Assembly: GCA_944324305.1 (NCBI GenBank)
Contig: CALUVV010000010.1
Coordinates: 22,732-86,731 of the forward strand
Origin: Candidatus Gastranaerophilales bacterium
Lineage (GTDB): Bacteria > Cyanobacteriota > Vampirovibrionia > Gastranaerophilales > Gastranaerophilaceae
Length of the DNA stretch: 64,000 bases
Reading direction: 5' to 3'
Part shown: piece by piece, positions 47,111-56,191 of the stretch
Numbering within the stretch: position 1 is the first letter of the stretch
How the letters are laid out: each line of letters starts with the position of its first letter
Position numbers and translations under genes: made by a program
Notes under the pieces: generated by a model
Databases searched by the model: none
What the model was told of the DNA's origin: nothing
What the model saw: the letters and a program-made list of their open reading frames with translations, nothing else

Positions 47111-47147
47111 AGTTTATATAATTTTGATTTTTACTCACAAAGTCTGA

Positions 47148-47177
47148 AGAACCGATATTTAAATCGGTTCTTTTTTT
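47148..47177 (+). terminator. Intrinsic terminator
   Basis: GAACCGAT/ATCGGTTC with a TTTAA-type loop and seven T's. Confidence 0.85.
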
Positions 47178-47245
47178 ATGTTAAAAATTGTTACAAACAA
47201 TGATTTTTTATCAAAGATTATTAAAAAATATGCCGTCATACATTC

Positions 47246-47256
47246 TGTGAGTAAAT
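47246..47256 (+). repeat. 5' flanking element complementary to the gene's own 3' flank (pair 2)
   Basis: TGTGAGTAAAT upstream of the 47289 gene; exact reverse complement ATTTACTCACA at 47742-47752. The eleventh base differs from pair 1 and is compensated. Confidence 0.65.
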
Positions 47257-47288
47257 AAACCGATTTGCGGTTAAAAGGAGAAACGGAA

Positions 47289-47726
47289 ATGACTAAAGTT
47301 AACGGAAATGGCGGAAATAACCAAAATTTGGAAGCCTTAAAAGCTTATTATGAAGCTTTAAACACAAAGAAAGCCGATAAAGAAACAAAAGCAGCCGAAA
47401 CAAAAGCAGCAGGTGCTAAAGCTCCTCAAGAGGTTCAGGCAAGTGCACTTGACGCGGCAGCAGCTCAAATCTGGGGTATTCAATTAACAAAAGGTGTTGA
47501 TAAATCAGAAGCTGCTACGGCTAAAAGATTGGAACAGGCTTTTGCAAGTTCGTCTTTTATGGCTTCACTAAATGACCTCCAGGGTGTAGAAGAGGATTTT
47601 ACGGCTTATGCTATGGCTAATATTAAAGGCGTTGACCGCGAAAAGCTTGCAAAGTATATGTCTAAGCCTTTGAGTGCCGAAACAGCGGCAGGAGTCTGCG
47701 AGCTTGCTGATAAATTAACTGTTTAA
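47289..47726 (+). CDS. Hypothetical 145-residue protein, tandem paralogue 2
   Basis: ATG 47289 is chosen because AAAAGGAGAAACGG lies just upstream; the open frame reaches 47265. N-terminus Gly/Asn-rich, then Lys/Ala-rich repeats (ETKAAETKAAG), then a C-terminal helical module (ASSSFMASLNDLQGVEEDFT). Same length and layout as the upstream gene. Unknown function. Confidence 0.65.
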   Translation: MTKVNGNGGNNQNLEALKAYYEALNTKKADKETKAAETKAAGAKAPQEVQASALDAAAAQIWGIQLTKGVDKSEAATAKRLEQAFASSSFMASLNDLQGVEEDFTAYAMANIKGVDREKLAKYMSKPLSAETAAGVCELADKLTV

Positions 47727-47760
47727 CTTATAAATATACACATTTACTCACACAAATTTA

Positions 47761-47785
47761 AAGACCGATTGAAAATCGGTCTTTT
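47761..47785. terminator. Bidirectional intrinsic terminator
   Basis: AAGACCGATT/AATCGGTCTT with a GAA loop and T-rich tail; ends the 47289 gene and the convergent tdk. Confidence 0.85.
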
Positions 47786-47789
47786 ATTT

Positions 47790-48437
47790 TTATTTTCCTA
47801 CAAAATTTAAAACTTTAAATCCTCGTTTTTTCTTTTCGAGTTCGACATCCGGAAGCTCGTAACATTTTATGCATCGTGCTTCGTAGGTTTCGTCGCCGCC
47901 TATCATAATCAGCGGGGAATTTTTATCCGCGGGTTTGCCGTCAATAAGTCTTTGCGTGCGTGTTGCGTTTTCACAGCCGCACTTCATGCATACCGCATGG
48001 AGTTTATGGACTTCTGTTGCAATACACATTAATTCAGGCATGCTTCCGAACGGTTCGGCCTTAAAGTCAAGTTCCAAACCTGTTCCGATAACTTTTTTGC
48101 CTTCATCCATAAGTTTGGAAATAACTTTAACAATGTTGCTGTCAAAGAATTGAAGTTCATCAATTGCAACAACTTCGTCTTCAGGTTTGACAACGCTCAT
48201 AATCTGAACGGCATGCTTAACTTTTATTGCGTCAAGCCACAATCCGTTTCTTGATTCGATGTAATCCCCTTTTGCGCGTGTGTCTATATCGGGGGAAATA
48301 ACTTTAACTTTTCTTTTTGCAATAATAGAACGTCTTACACGTCTTAAAAGTTCTTCCGTTTTGCCGCAGCTCATCGGACCCGTAATTAATTCAAAACTAT
48401 ACCCGTACATTTCTTTTCCCAAAATCTCTTTTAACAT
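47790..48437 (-). CDS. tdk: Thymidine kinase
   Basis: Salvage of thymidine to dTMP. 215 residues, type II TK: P-loop ITGPMSCGKTEEL at about 19-31, DELQFF, and a zinc site CMKCGC ... CIKC. ATG 48437 lies 5 nt after TATAAT (48443-48448), suggesting a leaderless mRNA. An in-frame ATG nine codons on would fit the usual N-terminus but lacks a better signal. Confidence 0.94.
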   Translation of the reverse strand: MLKEILGKEMYGYSFELITGPMSCGKTEELLRRVRRSIIAKRKVKVISPDIDTRAKGDYIESRNGLWLDAIKVKHAVQIMSVVKPEDEVVAIDELQFFDSNIVKVISKLMDEGKKVIGTGLELDFKAEPFGSMPELMCIATEVHKLHAVCMKCGCENATRTQRLIDGKPADKNSPLIMIGGDETYEARCIKCYELPDVELEKKKRGFKVLNFVGK

Positions 48438-48476
48438 GTTAAATTATACATCCCGAAAAACCATTTGAAAAGTAAA

Positions 48477-49274
48477 TTAATGTAAAATTTTGTCGCGCAG
48501 TTTTTTCAGCCCCGCACCGTAAAAGTAGCGTAACTGTTCCGGGAAATTATCTTCAATATCAATCATATACATATCATGGACAGTAAACGCTTTTATAAGA
48601 AATACGATTTCGGTATTTTTTGTCCAAATAACTTCGGGAATACCGTTTTTTGCGGGCTGTGTCATCCCGAATAAGCCTTCATTGTTATCTGCCGCGAGGA
48701 AAACAAATTTTCCGTTAAAATAATGTTCAAGCATAGGAATTCCCGAATGTTGAAAGGATTTTCCGAAATTGCAGATAAAATTGTCATATTTAACGATTTT
48801 TACGTCAAGACCTCTGTTATATGCGTCAAGCAGATGCGTTTCAAGATATTTGTAGTCTTGTGAATACAGTGCAATAAATATTGTTTTTTGTGCATTTTTT
48901 ATAATTTCCGTTATTTTGTCGATGATTTTTGTTCTGCCTGAAACGGAAAGTATAGGTTCTGTATAATTATCTTCTTTTATATCGGGTAATTTTTTTTCAA
49001 GGAAGTTAATTGTCGAATCAATTTTTCTTTTGTAGCGTTTGGTAAGTTCTTTTGGTTTTATCGGCGTGTAAGTAACGGGCTTTGTATTGGAAGGGATTGC
49101 TATATGCAAGTTTTCCAATGTTTTGAGAGTGTCATAAGTCCTTGACTGGGGAATATTTGCAAGTTTGCTGATTTCGTAGCCTGTTGCGGGGAACTTTTTT
49201 AAAAGCGCAATATAAACTTTCGACTGATATTCGTTCAGCCCGATTTCTTTTAATTTTTCTACAATTTCATCCAT
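48477..49274 (-). CDS. TrmB-like transcriptional regulator
   Basis: 265 residues: N-terminal winged helix (IGLNEYQSKVYIALLKKFPA, then SRTYDTLKTLENLHIA) and a C-terminal PLD-like sensor region (KTIFIALYSQDYKYLETHL, ending in an aromatic-rich tail). TrmB proteins are best known as archaeal sugar sensors; bacterial members exist. Promoter TGCTAAACT ends 6 nt before the ATG. Target unknown; the neighbour upstream is xer. Confidence 0.8.
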   Translation of the reverse strand: MDEIVEKLKEIGLNEYQSKVYIALLKKFPATGYEISKLANIPQSRTYDTLKTLENLHIAIPSNTKPVTYTPIKPKELTKRYKRKIDSTINFLEKKLPDIKEDNYTEPILSVSGRTKIIDKITEIIKNAQKTIFIALYSQDYKYLETHLLDAYNRGLDVKIVKYDNFICNFGKSFQHSGIPMLEHYFNGKFVFLAADNNEGLFGMTQPAKNGIPEVIWTKNTEIVFLIKAFTVHDMYMIDIEDNFPEQLRYFYGAGLKKLRDKILH

Positions 49275-49313
49275 AAATTGAGTTTAGCAGAATTTTTAAA
49301 CAGTGGCAATAAA

Positions 49314-50228
49314 TTACGCTCTCGGGTGCGCTTCATTATAAACATCTTTTAAGTGCTGTGTTGAAACGTGAGTGTAAATTTGTGTATTTGATATGCTTGC
49401 ATGACCCAGAAGCTCTTGAACAACCCTTAAATCCGCACCGTTTTCAATCAAATGTGTGGCAAAGCTGTGGCGGAAAACGTGAGGCGTAACATGTTTCGGC
49501 AGATTAATTTTTTCAACAACATCATTTATAACATTTCTCACGGTTTTTGTCTGGAGCCTGTAGCCCGTGTTATTTATAAAAACGGGTGAATTTTCGCTTT
49601 TATCGGGAACGGGAAAACCTTTCGGAATTAAAGCTCGTGCACTTTCAATGTAGCGTTCGAGGAAATTTTTTGCCCTGTCGGTTACAAGAATAATTCTTTC
49701 TTTTGAGCCCTTTCCGAAAACTCTTATTTCGTTATGTTCAAGATTTAAATCTCCGAAGTTTAAGCCCGAAAGCTCGGAAATTCTCATCCCCGTAGCCCAG
49801 AGAAGTTCCAGAATAGTTCTGTTTCTGTATCCCGCAGGAGTTTCGATTTTTGTGTTGTTTAAAATCTGTTCGACCTCATCAGGGGTTAAAAATTTCGGCA
49901 AGGATTTCGGGCGCTTGGGATTTGTAAGGTTCATCGCCGGATTTGAATCAACTTTACGCTCCCTGTAAAGATATTTGTAAAAAGTTCTTAATGAAGCAAT
50001 TTTACGCGCTATTGTTGATTTTTTGTAATTGAATTTCTGTATGAAATGAAGGTATTCGCGAACTTTTGAAAAGTTTACATCTTCGCACGACTGCTCGTCC
50101 ATCCAGACAAGAAAACTTAAAATGTCCGAACAATAAGCCTTTGCAGTATGTGAAGAAAAATTCTTTTCCGCAATTATGTAAGATCTAAAATCGTCCAAAT
50201 CCTGTTTTGAATTCGTATTTATGCTCAT
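49314..50228 (-). CDS. Tyrosine recombinase XerC/XerD (second)
   Basis: 304 residues with the full catalytic set: ATGMRISELSG (Arg), FGKGSKERII (Lys), PHVFRHSFATH, LGHASI and TQIYTHV (Tyr). Paralogue of 13201-14058; two such genes form the XerC/XerD pair, with this one slightly longer in its N-terminal domain. No mobile-element genes nearby, so a housekeeping role is likely. Confidence 0.9.
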   Translation of the reverse strand: MSINTNSKQDLDDFRSYIIAEKNFSSHTAKAYCSDILSFLVWMDEQSCEDVNFSKVREYLHFIQKFNYKKSTIARKIASLRTFYKYLYRERKVDSNPAMNLTNPKRPKSLPKFLTPDEVEQILNNTKIETPAGYRNRTILELLWATGMRISELSGLNFGDLNLEHNEIRVFGKGSKERIILVTDRAKNFLERYIESARALIPKGFPVPDKSENSPVFINNTGYRLQTKTVRNVINDVVEKINLPKHVTPHVFRHSFATHLIENGADLRVVQELLGHASISNTQIYTHVSTQHLKDVYNEAHPRA

Positions 50229-50314
50229 CTTTCTACTTCGTTTATATTATTGCTTTTTTATACAGACTATTATACAATATTTTTAGAAGAATTTAAATAC
50301 CTGCAGGAGATAAC

Positions 50315-52174
50315 ATGAATTATAAAAAATTGTTAATATCATCTATTGTCGTTATGGCTGCACTGTCAACACAGGTTTACGCTAAGGAGTTGCAGGCACA
50401 GGTTCAGAAAAATACGGCTAATGCGAACAAAGCCGTTAAAACCGCTCCGGTTCAAGCTCCTTCCGCTACTCAGGCTTATCCTGAAATATCAAGGCTTATT
50501 GAATATAACCATTGCGCGGAAGCTGATGTTAAAATCAGACAGCTGTTGAATATGAAGCCTAATGATATTAATCTTTTGGCTTTAAGAGCTGTTTCTCTTG
50601 CCAAACAATTTAAATTAGACCCTGCACAAAAAGAATTGGATAAACTGTTAAAACAATATCCTAAAAATCCCACACTTCACTATGCACAAGGGCTTGTATA
50701 TCTGCAGAGAACAACATCATCGGATGTTGATTACATCAAAAATACAAGAGGGTTGATTAATAACGCTATTAAAGAATTTGTTACCGCAGTTACACTAAAT
50801 ACAAAATATTACGAAGCTTACAATGCAATGGGTGTTGCAACTTTAAAACTCGGCAACAGAAACGATGCAATGGATTTATTTAATACCGCAATTAAAGTTA
50901 ACCCTTCATTTGCAACTTCGTACGATAACATCGGCGTTGTTCAAATGATGAACGGAAACCTTGATTCTGCGGAAAGCTATTTTATGAAAGCTATGAAGTA
51001 TAATACTCACAACCCGACGGCTTGGTATCACATGGCACAGGTTGAAACACGCAGAGGAAATTACTCTAAAGCTTTAACATGGGTTAACCACTCGGTTCAC
51101 GTAAATCCTAATTCTGCTCCCGCATTGACTTTGCAGGGTGAATTATATTTGAAACAGGGCAATCAGGCTGCGGCAATTAATTCTTTCAAAAAAGCACAGG
51201 TTGTTAAACCCGAAAACTCAAGAGCTTATTTGAACCTTGCGGCAATTTACGAAAATCGTGCCGATGAAGAATTTGCAATGGAACAGCTGAAAACAGCTCT
51301 TGCCATTAACCCTAACTATCAGGAAGGCAAATTGAGAATTGCAAACATGGCTTTGCATACAAGAAAATACGATCAGGCTCTTGATTATTATTCAAAGCTT
51401 ATCGGTGACGAAAATTATAATGAAGACGCCATAATCGGTCTTGCTAATACATACTATGAAATGGCAAAAGACCGCGGCAATAAAGAAGGTATAACTACAA
51501 ATAAAGAAGTTTATCTTGCATACGACTATATAAATAAAGCAATTGAAAAATGCCCCGAAGATTTGGAACTTCACCTTGCAAAATTGAAACTTGCAAGACT
51601 TGTTCATCAGGAGCCGTTGTCACAGGACAGCTTGAATTACATTGTTCAGGCTGCAGGCAACAACCTTATGGATACTGTTATAAAGGGTGAAGCTTTTCTT
51701 GCTCTCGGCAGAGAAAAAGATGCGGTTTACACTTTCGAAAATGCTGTAAACTTCTCGAATTCTGTTGACGATGACTTGTATCTGGCTGAAATTCTTGTTC
51801 ATAATAAGCAGTTCAGAACAGCAAGACTTGCACTCCAGAAAGCTTTAACAAAAGATCCTGATAATGTTATCGCTAAAAACGGTATTGAATACATTAATCT
51901 TTGCGAAACAAAATCAAATGAATTCTTTGATATTGCTCAAAGAGAATATCAGCAGGAAAATTACGCAACCGCAATCGAATACTGCAACCGCGCAATCGAT
52001 TTCTATCACAACAGTGCGCAAATTGCGAAGTTAAAAGCAATGTCTTATGAAAAAGAATTGAACTACAGAGGCGCGATAAAATACTACCAGCAGTATCTTG
52101 CCTTGAACCCGAATGCGGCAGACAAAACGCAGGTAACTAAAAAAATAGAAAAATTCAAAAACAAAGCTAAATAA
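50315..52174 (+). CDS. Secreted/periplasmic TPR-repeat protein
   Basis: 619 residues. Signal peptide (KLLISSIVVMAALSTQVYA), short linker rich in Ala/Lys/Gln, then about 14 tetratricopeptide repeats from residue 55 to the end. Examples are YEAYNAMGVATLKLGNRNDA, TSYDNIGVVQMMNGNLDSA and KAMSYEKELNYRGA. TPR superhelices bind peptides and scaffold complexes, here probably in the envelope. GCAGGAGA precedes the ATG. Followed 12 bp later by the 85-residue gene and engB. Confidence 0.88.
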   Translation: MNYKKLLISSIVVMAALSTQVYAKELQAQVQKNTANANKAVKTAPVQAPSATQAYPEISRLIEYNHCAEADVKIRQLLNMKPNDINLLALRAVSLAKQFKLDPAQKELDKLLKQYPKNPTLHYAQGLVYLQRTTSSDVDYIKNTRGLINNAIKEFVTAVTLNTKYYEAYNAMGVATLKLGNRNDAMDLFNTAIKVNPSFATSYDNIGVVQMMNGNLDSAESYFMKAMKYNTHNPTAWYHMAQVETRRGNYSKALTWVNHSVHVNPNSAPALTLQGELYLKQGNQAAAINSFKKAQVVKPENSRAYLNLAAIYENRADEEFAMEQLKTALAINPNYQEGKLRIANMALHTRKYDQALDYYSKLIGDENYNEDAIIGLANTYYEMAKDRGNKEGITTNKEVYLAYDYINKAIEKCPEDLELHLAKLKLARLVHQEPLSQDSLNYIVQAAGNNLMDTVIKGEAFLALGREKDAVYTFENAVNFSNSVDDDLYLAEILVHNKQFRTARLALQKALTKDPDNVIAKNGIEYINLCETKSNEFFDIAQREYQQENYATAIEYCNRAIDFYHNSAQIAKLKAMSYEKELNYRGAIKYYQQYLALNPNAADKTQVTKKIEKFKNKAK

Positions 52175-52186
52175 TAAAAACCGGAC

Positions 52187-52444
52187 ATGAAAAAGAAATT
52201 CGATATTCGAAAGTCATTTGAAATATTTTTGAGAGAGCCCATCAGTGTATTAACTGAGGGGCTGTTTCAACTTGTGAATATCGAAAATAATATTTTCAGC
52301 CAAAAGCCTTACGTTAATGTTGACTTTGTGAATAAAAAAACGCAAATTACCGTCGTAAACAGCGACAAAATGTATAATCTTTTTCAAAAAGTTCTTTTTA
52401 AACAGAAGCTCAAAGAACAGAAAGAAAAGGTATTGTCTAAATGA
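52187..52444 (+). CDS. Hypothetical protein, 85 residues
   Basis: Not recognised. No signal peptide; mixed helix and strand with a basic C-terminal helix (LFKQKLKEQKEKVLSK). Located 12 bp after the TPR gene and overlapping the engB start by 4 nt (ATGA), so it is translated in a chain with both. Confidence 0.7.
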   Translation: MKKKFDIRKSFEIFLREPISVLTEGLFQLVNIENNIFSQKPYVNVDFVNKKTQITVVNSDKMYNLFQKVLFKQKLKEQKEKVLSK

Positions 52445-53040
52445 TAAAATATATGCAGGCAAAATTTTTAATAAGTGCGGAAAAATTATCGCAGTGCCCG
52501 CCTTACACATTGCCCGAATTCCCGCTTCTCGGGCGTTCTAACGTCGGTAAATCTTCGTTTATAAACGGACTTGCCAATCAGAAAAAACTCGCAAAAACTT
52601 CCAACACCCCCGGAAAGACAAGATTAATAAACTTTTTTCAGTTTTCCGATAAATTCATGATAGCTGATTTGCCCGGTTACGGCTATGCTAAAGTTTCAAA
52701 AGAGGCGCAAAACAGATGGCAGAAGTATCTGGAAGAATATCTGCTTAAACGAGAACAGATTACGTCGCTTGTGCAGCTTGTTGACGGCAGGCATGATATT
52801 CAAAAAAATGATTTTCAAATGAGGGAATGGGTTGAGGCATATAATCTTCCGATTTTTACGGTTGTGACTAAAATGGATTACGTGCCGAAATCAAAGACTT
52901 TGAATGTTATAAAAAATGTTGAAAAACAATTTGGCGGAGTTGTCCTGCCTTTCAGTGCGGTTGATAACAGATATAACGAGAAGATTTTCGAGCATATTTT
53001 GAGTTTTAAATCCAGTCAGGATAATAATTTATCTCTATGA
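52441..53040 (+). CDS. engB: Ribosome biogenesis GTPase EngB/YsxC
   Basis: 199 residues. GTPase for 50S maturation. G1 GRSNVGKSSFING at about 32-44, then TPGKTR, DLPGYGYAKV, TKMDYV and FSAVD. Last gene of a three-gene unit; its 3' end overlaps the convergent 53006 gene by 35 nt. Confidence 0.95.
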   Translation: MIKYMQAKFLISAEKLSQCPPYTLPEFPLLGRSNVGKSSFINGLANQKKLAKTSNTPGKTRLINFFQFSDKFMIADLPGYGYAKVSKEAQNRWQKYLEEYLLKREQITSLVQLVDGRHDIQKNDFQMREWVEAYNLPIFTVVTKMDYVPKSKTLNVIKNVEKQFGGVVLPFSAVDNRYNEKIFEHILSFKSSQDNNLSL

Positions 53041-53536
53041 TTTTGTTTGTTTTTAATCCGGCATGACCGCCTTTTATAAAATTGGTCAAAGAACCTGTCG
53101 GCGGCAGAATTGTAAGCGCCCATTTCAAAGGAAATACCCACAGACTTCTGTCCTGGCCGAAACGCTCATATGTGTAGTCAATTTTATTTGCGTCAATATT
53201 TTCAAATTCAAAGCTGCCGAAAATTATGCTTGCGGGAATTCCGTTCATCCCGCTTGTTATTACTGTTTCAACCTTAGCGGGTACAATTGTTCCCTGTTTA
53301 ATAACCACTTCTCCGTTATAAAAAACATCTCTGACGACACGAAAAGTTACGGGCTGACCTTCATAAACGCAGCTTTCGTCCTTAATATTTTCCGTAATCT
53401 GCATTTTTATAGGGATTTTTGTCGTGCTTTCGTAGTTGTAATTTAAGTGAGCTTCGGGTTTTTCGGTAGGAATGTCCGCAAAACATGGAGCTGAGATTAA
53501 AAATAGAACAATAAAAGCAAAAATAATTCTATTCAT
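53006..53536 (-). CDS. Secreted protein of unknown function
   Basis: 176 residues with a signal peptide (RIIFAFIVLFLISAPCFA). The mature part looks like all-beta (FRVVRDVFYNGEVVIKQGTI resembles SH3- or SpoIIQ-like beta units). Overlaps the end of the 53529 gene by 8 nt and the end of engB on the other strand by 35 nt. Confidence 0.65.
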   Translation of the reverse strand: MNRIIFAFIVLFLISAPCFADIPTEKPEAHLNYNYESTTKIPIKMQITENIKDESCVYEGQPVTFRVVRDVFYNGEVVIKQGTIVPAKVETVITSGMNGIPASIIFGSFEFENIDANKIDYTYERFGQDRSLWVFPLKWALTILPPTGSLTNFIKGGHAGLKTNKIIEINYYPDWI

Positions 53537-54224
53537 ATTTTAGTTTTTCCTTTGAACCGCTTTTAATTTTTTCTTCCAGTAATCTTCTGTTTTCTGCTGA
53601 GTTTAGCAGAAAGTTTTGATAATAGGGGTTTTGTAAATACTCGTTATTGTCGAGAAAATACGGATATTTTGTATAAATATATTCGTAAATATGTGCAAGC
53701 CTTTTAGATGTCAGGTTTTTATTTGAGATTAAATCCTGATAGTGCTGCGGGAAGGCTTTGTTAATGAAGGTTATAAGTGCAAGCGGGTTGTAGCCTGCTT
53801 TTACCATATAATCGACCGCTCTTTTATCTGCTACCATTTCGAACTTTTTCGGTGCTGCTTTAATTTGAACCGCTGTCAGCCAGCCGTTTCCCATTCCGTC
53901 AAAAGTTCTTTGCGCATTGGAAATTTCTCTTGCAAGATATGCGGCAAGCTCATTGTCATCGGCTATAAATTTATAATACTGTCTGAACATTACAATCTGT
54001 CTGCTTGAAACGGTTGTGTCCATTTTTAAAAGCGTATCTTTTGCTTCTTTGTCATAAACAAAAATAATTCTTCCGTCAATTTTATTTGCGTTTAGAATTT
54101 GTGTTCCGATACCGTTAATCCTGTTTTGAATACTCTGTTCTTTCAGGATTTCTTCATCGGTAACGGCAAAAGACGATAATGCCGCAAAAAACAGGCACAA
54201 AAAAGTTATTATAAATTTTTTCAT
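53529..54224 (-). CDS. Secreted M48-like protein with a lost zinc site
   Basis: 231 residues with a signal peptide (KKFIITFLCLFFAALSSFA). The region ELAAYLAREISNAQR lines up with the M48 signature ELAAVLAHEIxHxxxxH, but His-Glu is Arg-Glu and the second His is Asn, so zinc cannot be bound in the usual way. The downstream E..AD.RAVDYMVKAGYNP of M48 is kept. Likely a non-catalytic relative. Co-transcribed with the 53006 gene. Confidence 0.65.
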   Translation of the reverse strand: MKKFIITFLCLFFAALSSFAVTDEEILKEQSIQNRINGIGTQILNANKIDGRIIFVYDKEAKDTLLKMDTTVSSRQIVMFRQYYKFIADDNELAAYLAREISNAQRTFDGMGNGWLTAVQIKAAPKKFEMVADKRAVDYMVKAGYNPLALITFINKAFPQHYQDLISNKNLTSKRLAHIYEYIYTKYPYFLDNNEYLQNPYYQNFLLNSAENRRLLEEKIKSGSKEKLKYE

Positions 54225-54350
54225 ACTTAACTCCGACTTGTTTAACTTAATAATATATTAACCTAAAAAATACATTAAATAAAGGATTAAATAGGTACTC
54301 ATACGGGTTAAAATATAAACGGGTTAAGTAATATCTTTAGGAGCGGCTTT

Positions 54351-54557
54351 ATGGAGGAAGTTTTTTATCCCCAGAATAACGGGGAAATTTCAGGTTCAAT
54401 TACGCAGAGTTGGACGGAGCAGGCGTTAGAGTGTTATTCGATTAATTGTGACTGTTCAAAGTGTTCTTTGAAAAACGGCAATTATTCGTTTAAGTGCCAG
54501 ATGCCGAAAGTTATTGATATATTAATTAACGTTGCAGGGCGTCCGCAGACAATTTAA
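54351..54557 (+). CDS. Small Cys-rich protein, 68 residues
   Basis: AGGAGCGGC lies upstream of ATG 54351. Five cysteines in the pattern CYSINCDCSKC and FKCQM (residues ~27-50), plausibly binding a metal, in a short soluble protein. Unknown role. It is 25 nt upstream of the TolC-like gene but that gene has its own promoter. Confidence 0.65.
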   Translation: MEEVFYPQNNGEISGSITQSWTEQALECYSINCDCSKCSLKNGNYSFKCQMPKVIDILINVAGRPQTI

Positions 54558-54582
54558 GAATTTTTATAGTATAATATCAGTG

Positions 54583-55848
54583 ATGAAAAAGATTTTAGTT
54601 CTTTTAATTACTTTAATAATTACAGTTTTACCCTCAAATGCCGAAATTGAAAAGATTTCCGCGTACGATGCCGTTCGTCTTGCGCTCCGGCATAACCTTG
54701 CTTTGCAGGCAAAACGTAAAGAAATTGAGGTTTTGCGTCAGGAAGTCAAAATGGCAAATGCGCTTAAAAATCCTCAAATTCAATCGACTATTCTGATGGG
54801 TCCTATCGGAAGATCTAATGCAAGTCAGGCAGGGCTTGCCGTTCCTGTTGAAATTGCAAAAAGAGGGGTTCGGAAAAAAGCCGCAATCGCTAATATGAAA
54901 CTTCTTGAAAATCAAATAAGACAGGAAGAATTAAATTTAAAGCTCGAAGTTATGAGCGCTTATTTTGATGTTGTTTACATGAAGTCGGTTGTTGCGATTT
55001 TGCAGGAAAGAGAAGAACTTTTTAAAAATATGAAGCTGCTTGCGGAAAGCAAACCAAAAAATTCTCAAAATTATGAAATTGAAAAGCTTCAATCTGATAT
55101 TAAGCATAAAAAACAGATTATATTATTAAATAAAGCAAAAGCAGATCTTTTATATGCCCAGTTTCATTTCAATAAAATTCTTAACCTGAAAGATACCGAC
55201 ACAATGTATGATACGCGTGAAAGTTCATTGTTTCAGGAGCATATTTCTCTGCTGGATATTCAGCTTCCCGAGTACAATACGATTGAAGAAGTTGCAATGA
55301 AATACAGCTACTCAATCAGAATTGCATACGATTACATTGATAAATCAGAACGGGAACTTGCTGTTGCAAAACATAAAGTTATTCCCGATTTGACGGTAAT
55401 CGGCGGTTATGCTTTTTCGGGCGACGGGCAGGCACATGGCGGTTATGCCGGCGGATATCTTGATTTGCCTGTTTTCTATACTTACAGACCTGAAGTTACG
55501 AGAGCAAAAGTTATTCTTGAAAGGGCAAAAATAGATGCAGTATCGTTTGAAAATAAGTTAAAGTTTGCATTAAAAGAAGATTACAACCGCTTTAAATATG
55601 CAAAAGAGAATATGGCTTACTATAAGGATATTTTGAAAGAGTCCGAAAATATCGTTAAGATGTCCGAAAAAAGTTATGCGGATAACAAAACTTCTTTATT
55701 AAATATGTTTATCATAGAAAACGCCTATCAGGAAACTTTAAACGAATACATAAGCGCAATGCAGGTTTATTATAATGCATACCTTGATTTGATGCATAAT
55801 ATGGGGCACGATATTCTGCTTGATGAAAATGCGCTTGATGATTTATAA
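54583..55848 (+). CDS. TolC-family outer-membrane efflux protein (second)
   Basis: 421 residues; signal peptide from ATG 54583 (KKILVLLITLIITVLPSNA). Typical start ISAYDAVRLALRHNLALQAKRKEIEV, central PEVTRAKVILERAKIDAV and long helices, as in CzcC/CusC-type outer-membrane factors. No pump or adaptor is adjacent. TATAAT (54570-54575) is 7 nt before the ATG, so leaderless; the frame extends to 54532 but that lies in the previous gene. Confidence 0.85.
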   Translation: MKKILVLLITLIITVLPSNAEIEKISAYDAVRLALRHNLALQAKRKEIEVLRQEVKMANALKNPQIQSTILMGPIGRSNASQAGLAVPVEIAKRGVRKKAAIANMKLLENQIRQEELNLKLEVMSAYFDVVYMKSVVAILQEREELFKNMKLLAESKPKNSQNYEIEKLQSDIKHKKQIILLNKAKADLLYAQFHFNKILNLKDTDTMYDTRESSLFQEHISLLDIQLPEYNTIEEVAMKYSYSIRIAYDYIDKSERELAVAKHKVIPDLTVIGGYAFSGDGQAHGGYAGGYLDLPVFYTYRPEVTRAKVILERAKIDAVSFENKLKFALKEDYNRFKYAKENMAYYKDILKESENIVKMSEKSYADNKTSLLNMFIIENAYQETLNEYISAMQVYYNAYLDLMHNMGHDILLDENALDDL

Positions 55849-55956
55849 TTTACGCACAAAAAAAATCGCTGAATTATGTTCAACGATAATTTATGTATTG
55901 TTAAATTTTGCTATCCCAAATCTCGGCAGCTGTTCTTAACAGCTTGGGGCTGCTTT

Positions 55957-56169
55957 TTATCGGGCGAAGCCCTCTTTGTGAAATTTCACAAGTTTTGCAA
56001 GATGCCATTCTCTTGCGCTTATGTCATCTATTTTGTTTTTAATATCTTCAAGTTCGGCAAGCAGCGTTTGCAAGTCTTTTCTCTGCGGTACCTGCTGTTC
56101 GAAATTTTCTTCGTCTTCCAGCCAGAAAAGCGGAAAACAATTGTTTTCAAAAAGTTCTTTGTCGTTCAT
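55957..56169 (-). CDS. Hypothetical protein, 70 residues
   Basis: Not recognised. Acidic, with a helical coil (LQTLLAELEDIKNKIDDISA). GGTGTGGTGTT lies upstream of the ATG, a weak ribosome site. Follows the 56192 gene by 22 bp on the same strand; both may form a small operon. Confidence 0.55.
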   Translation of the reverse strand: MNDKELFENNCFPLFWLEDEENFEQQVPQRKDLQTLLAELEDIKNKIDDISAREWHLAKLVKFHKEGFAR

Positions 56170-56191
56170 AACACCACACCCCGTATAAGTT

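Noticed and set aside
13201..50228. Two Xer recombinases and an S74 domain as signs of a prophage or integrative element
   Set aside because: No capsid, portal, terminase or integration-site duplication; both Xer proteins fit the housekeeping XerC/D pair and lie among core genes.
55851..55956. Coding potential in the gap after the second tolC
   Set aside because: AT-rich with a small palindrome near 55928 (AGCTGTT/AACAGCT); the plus-strand ORF there is a shadow of the 55957 gene.
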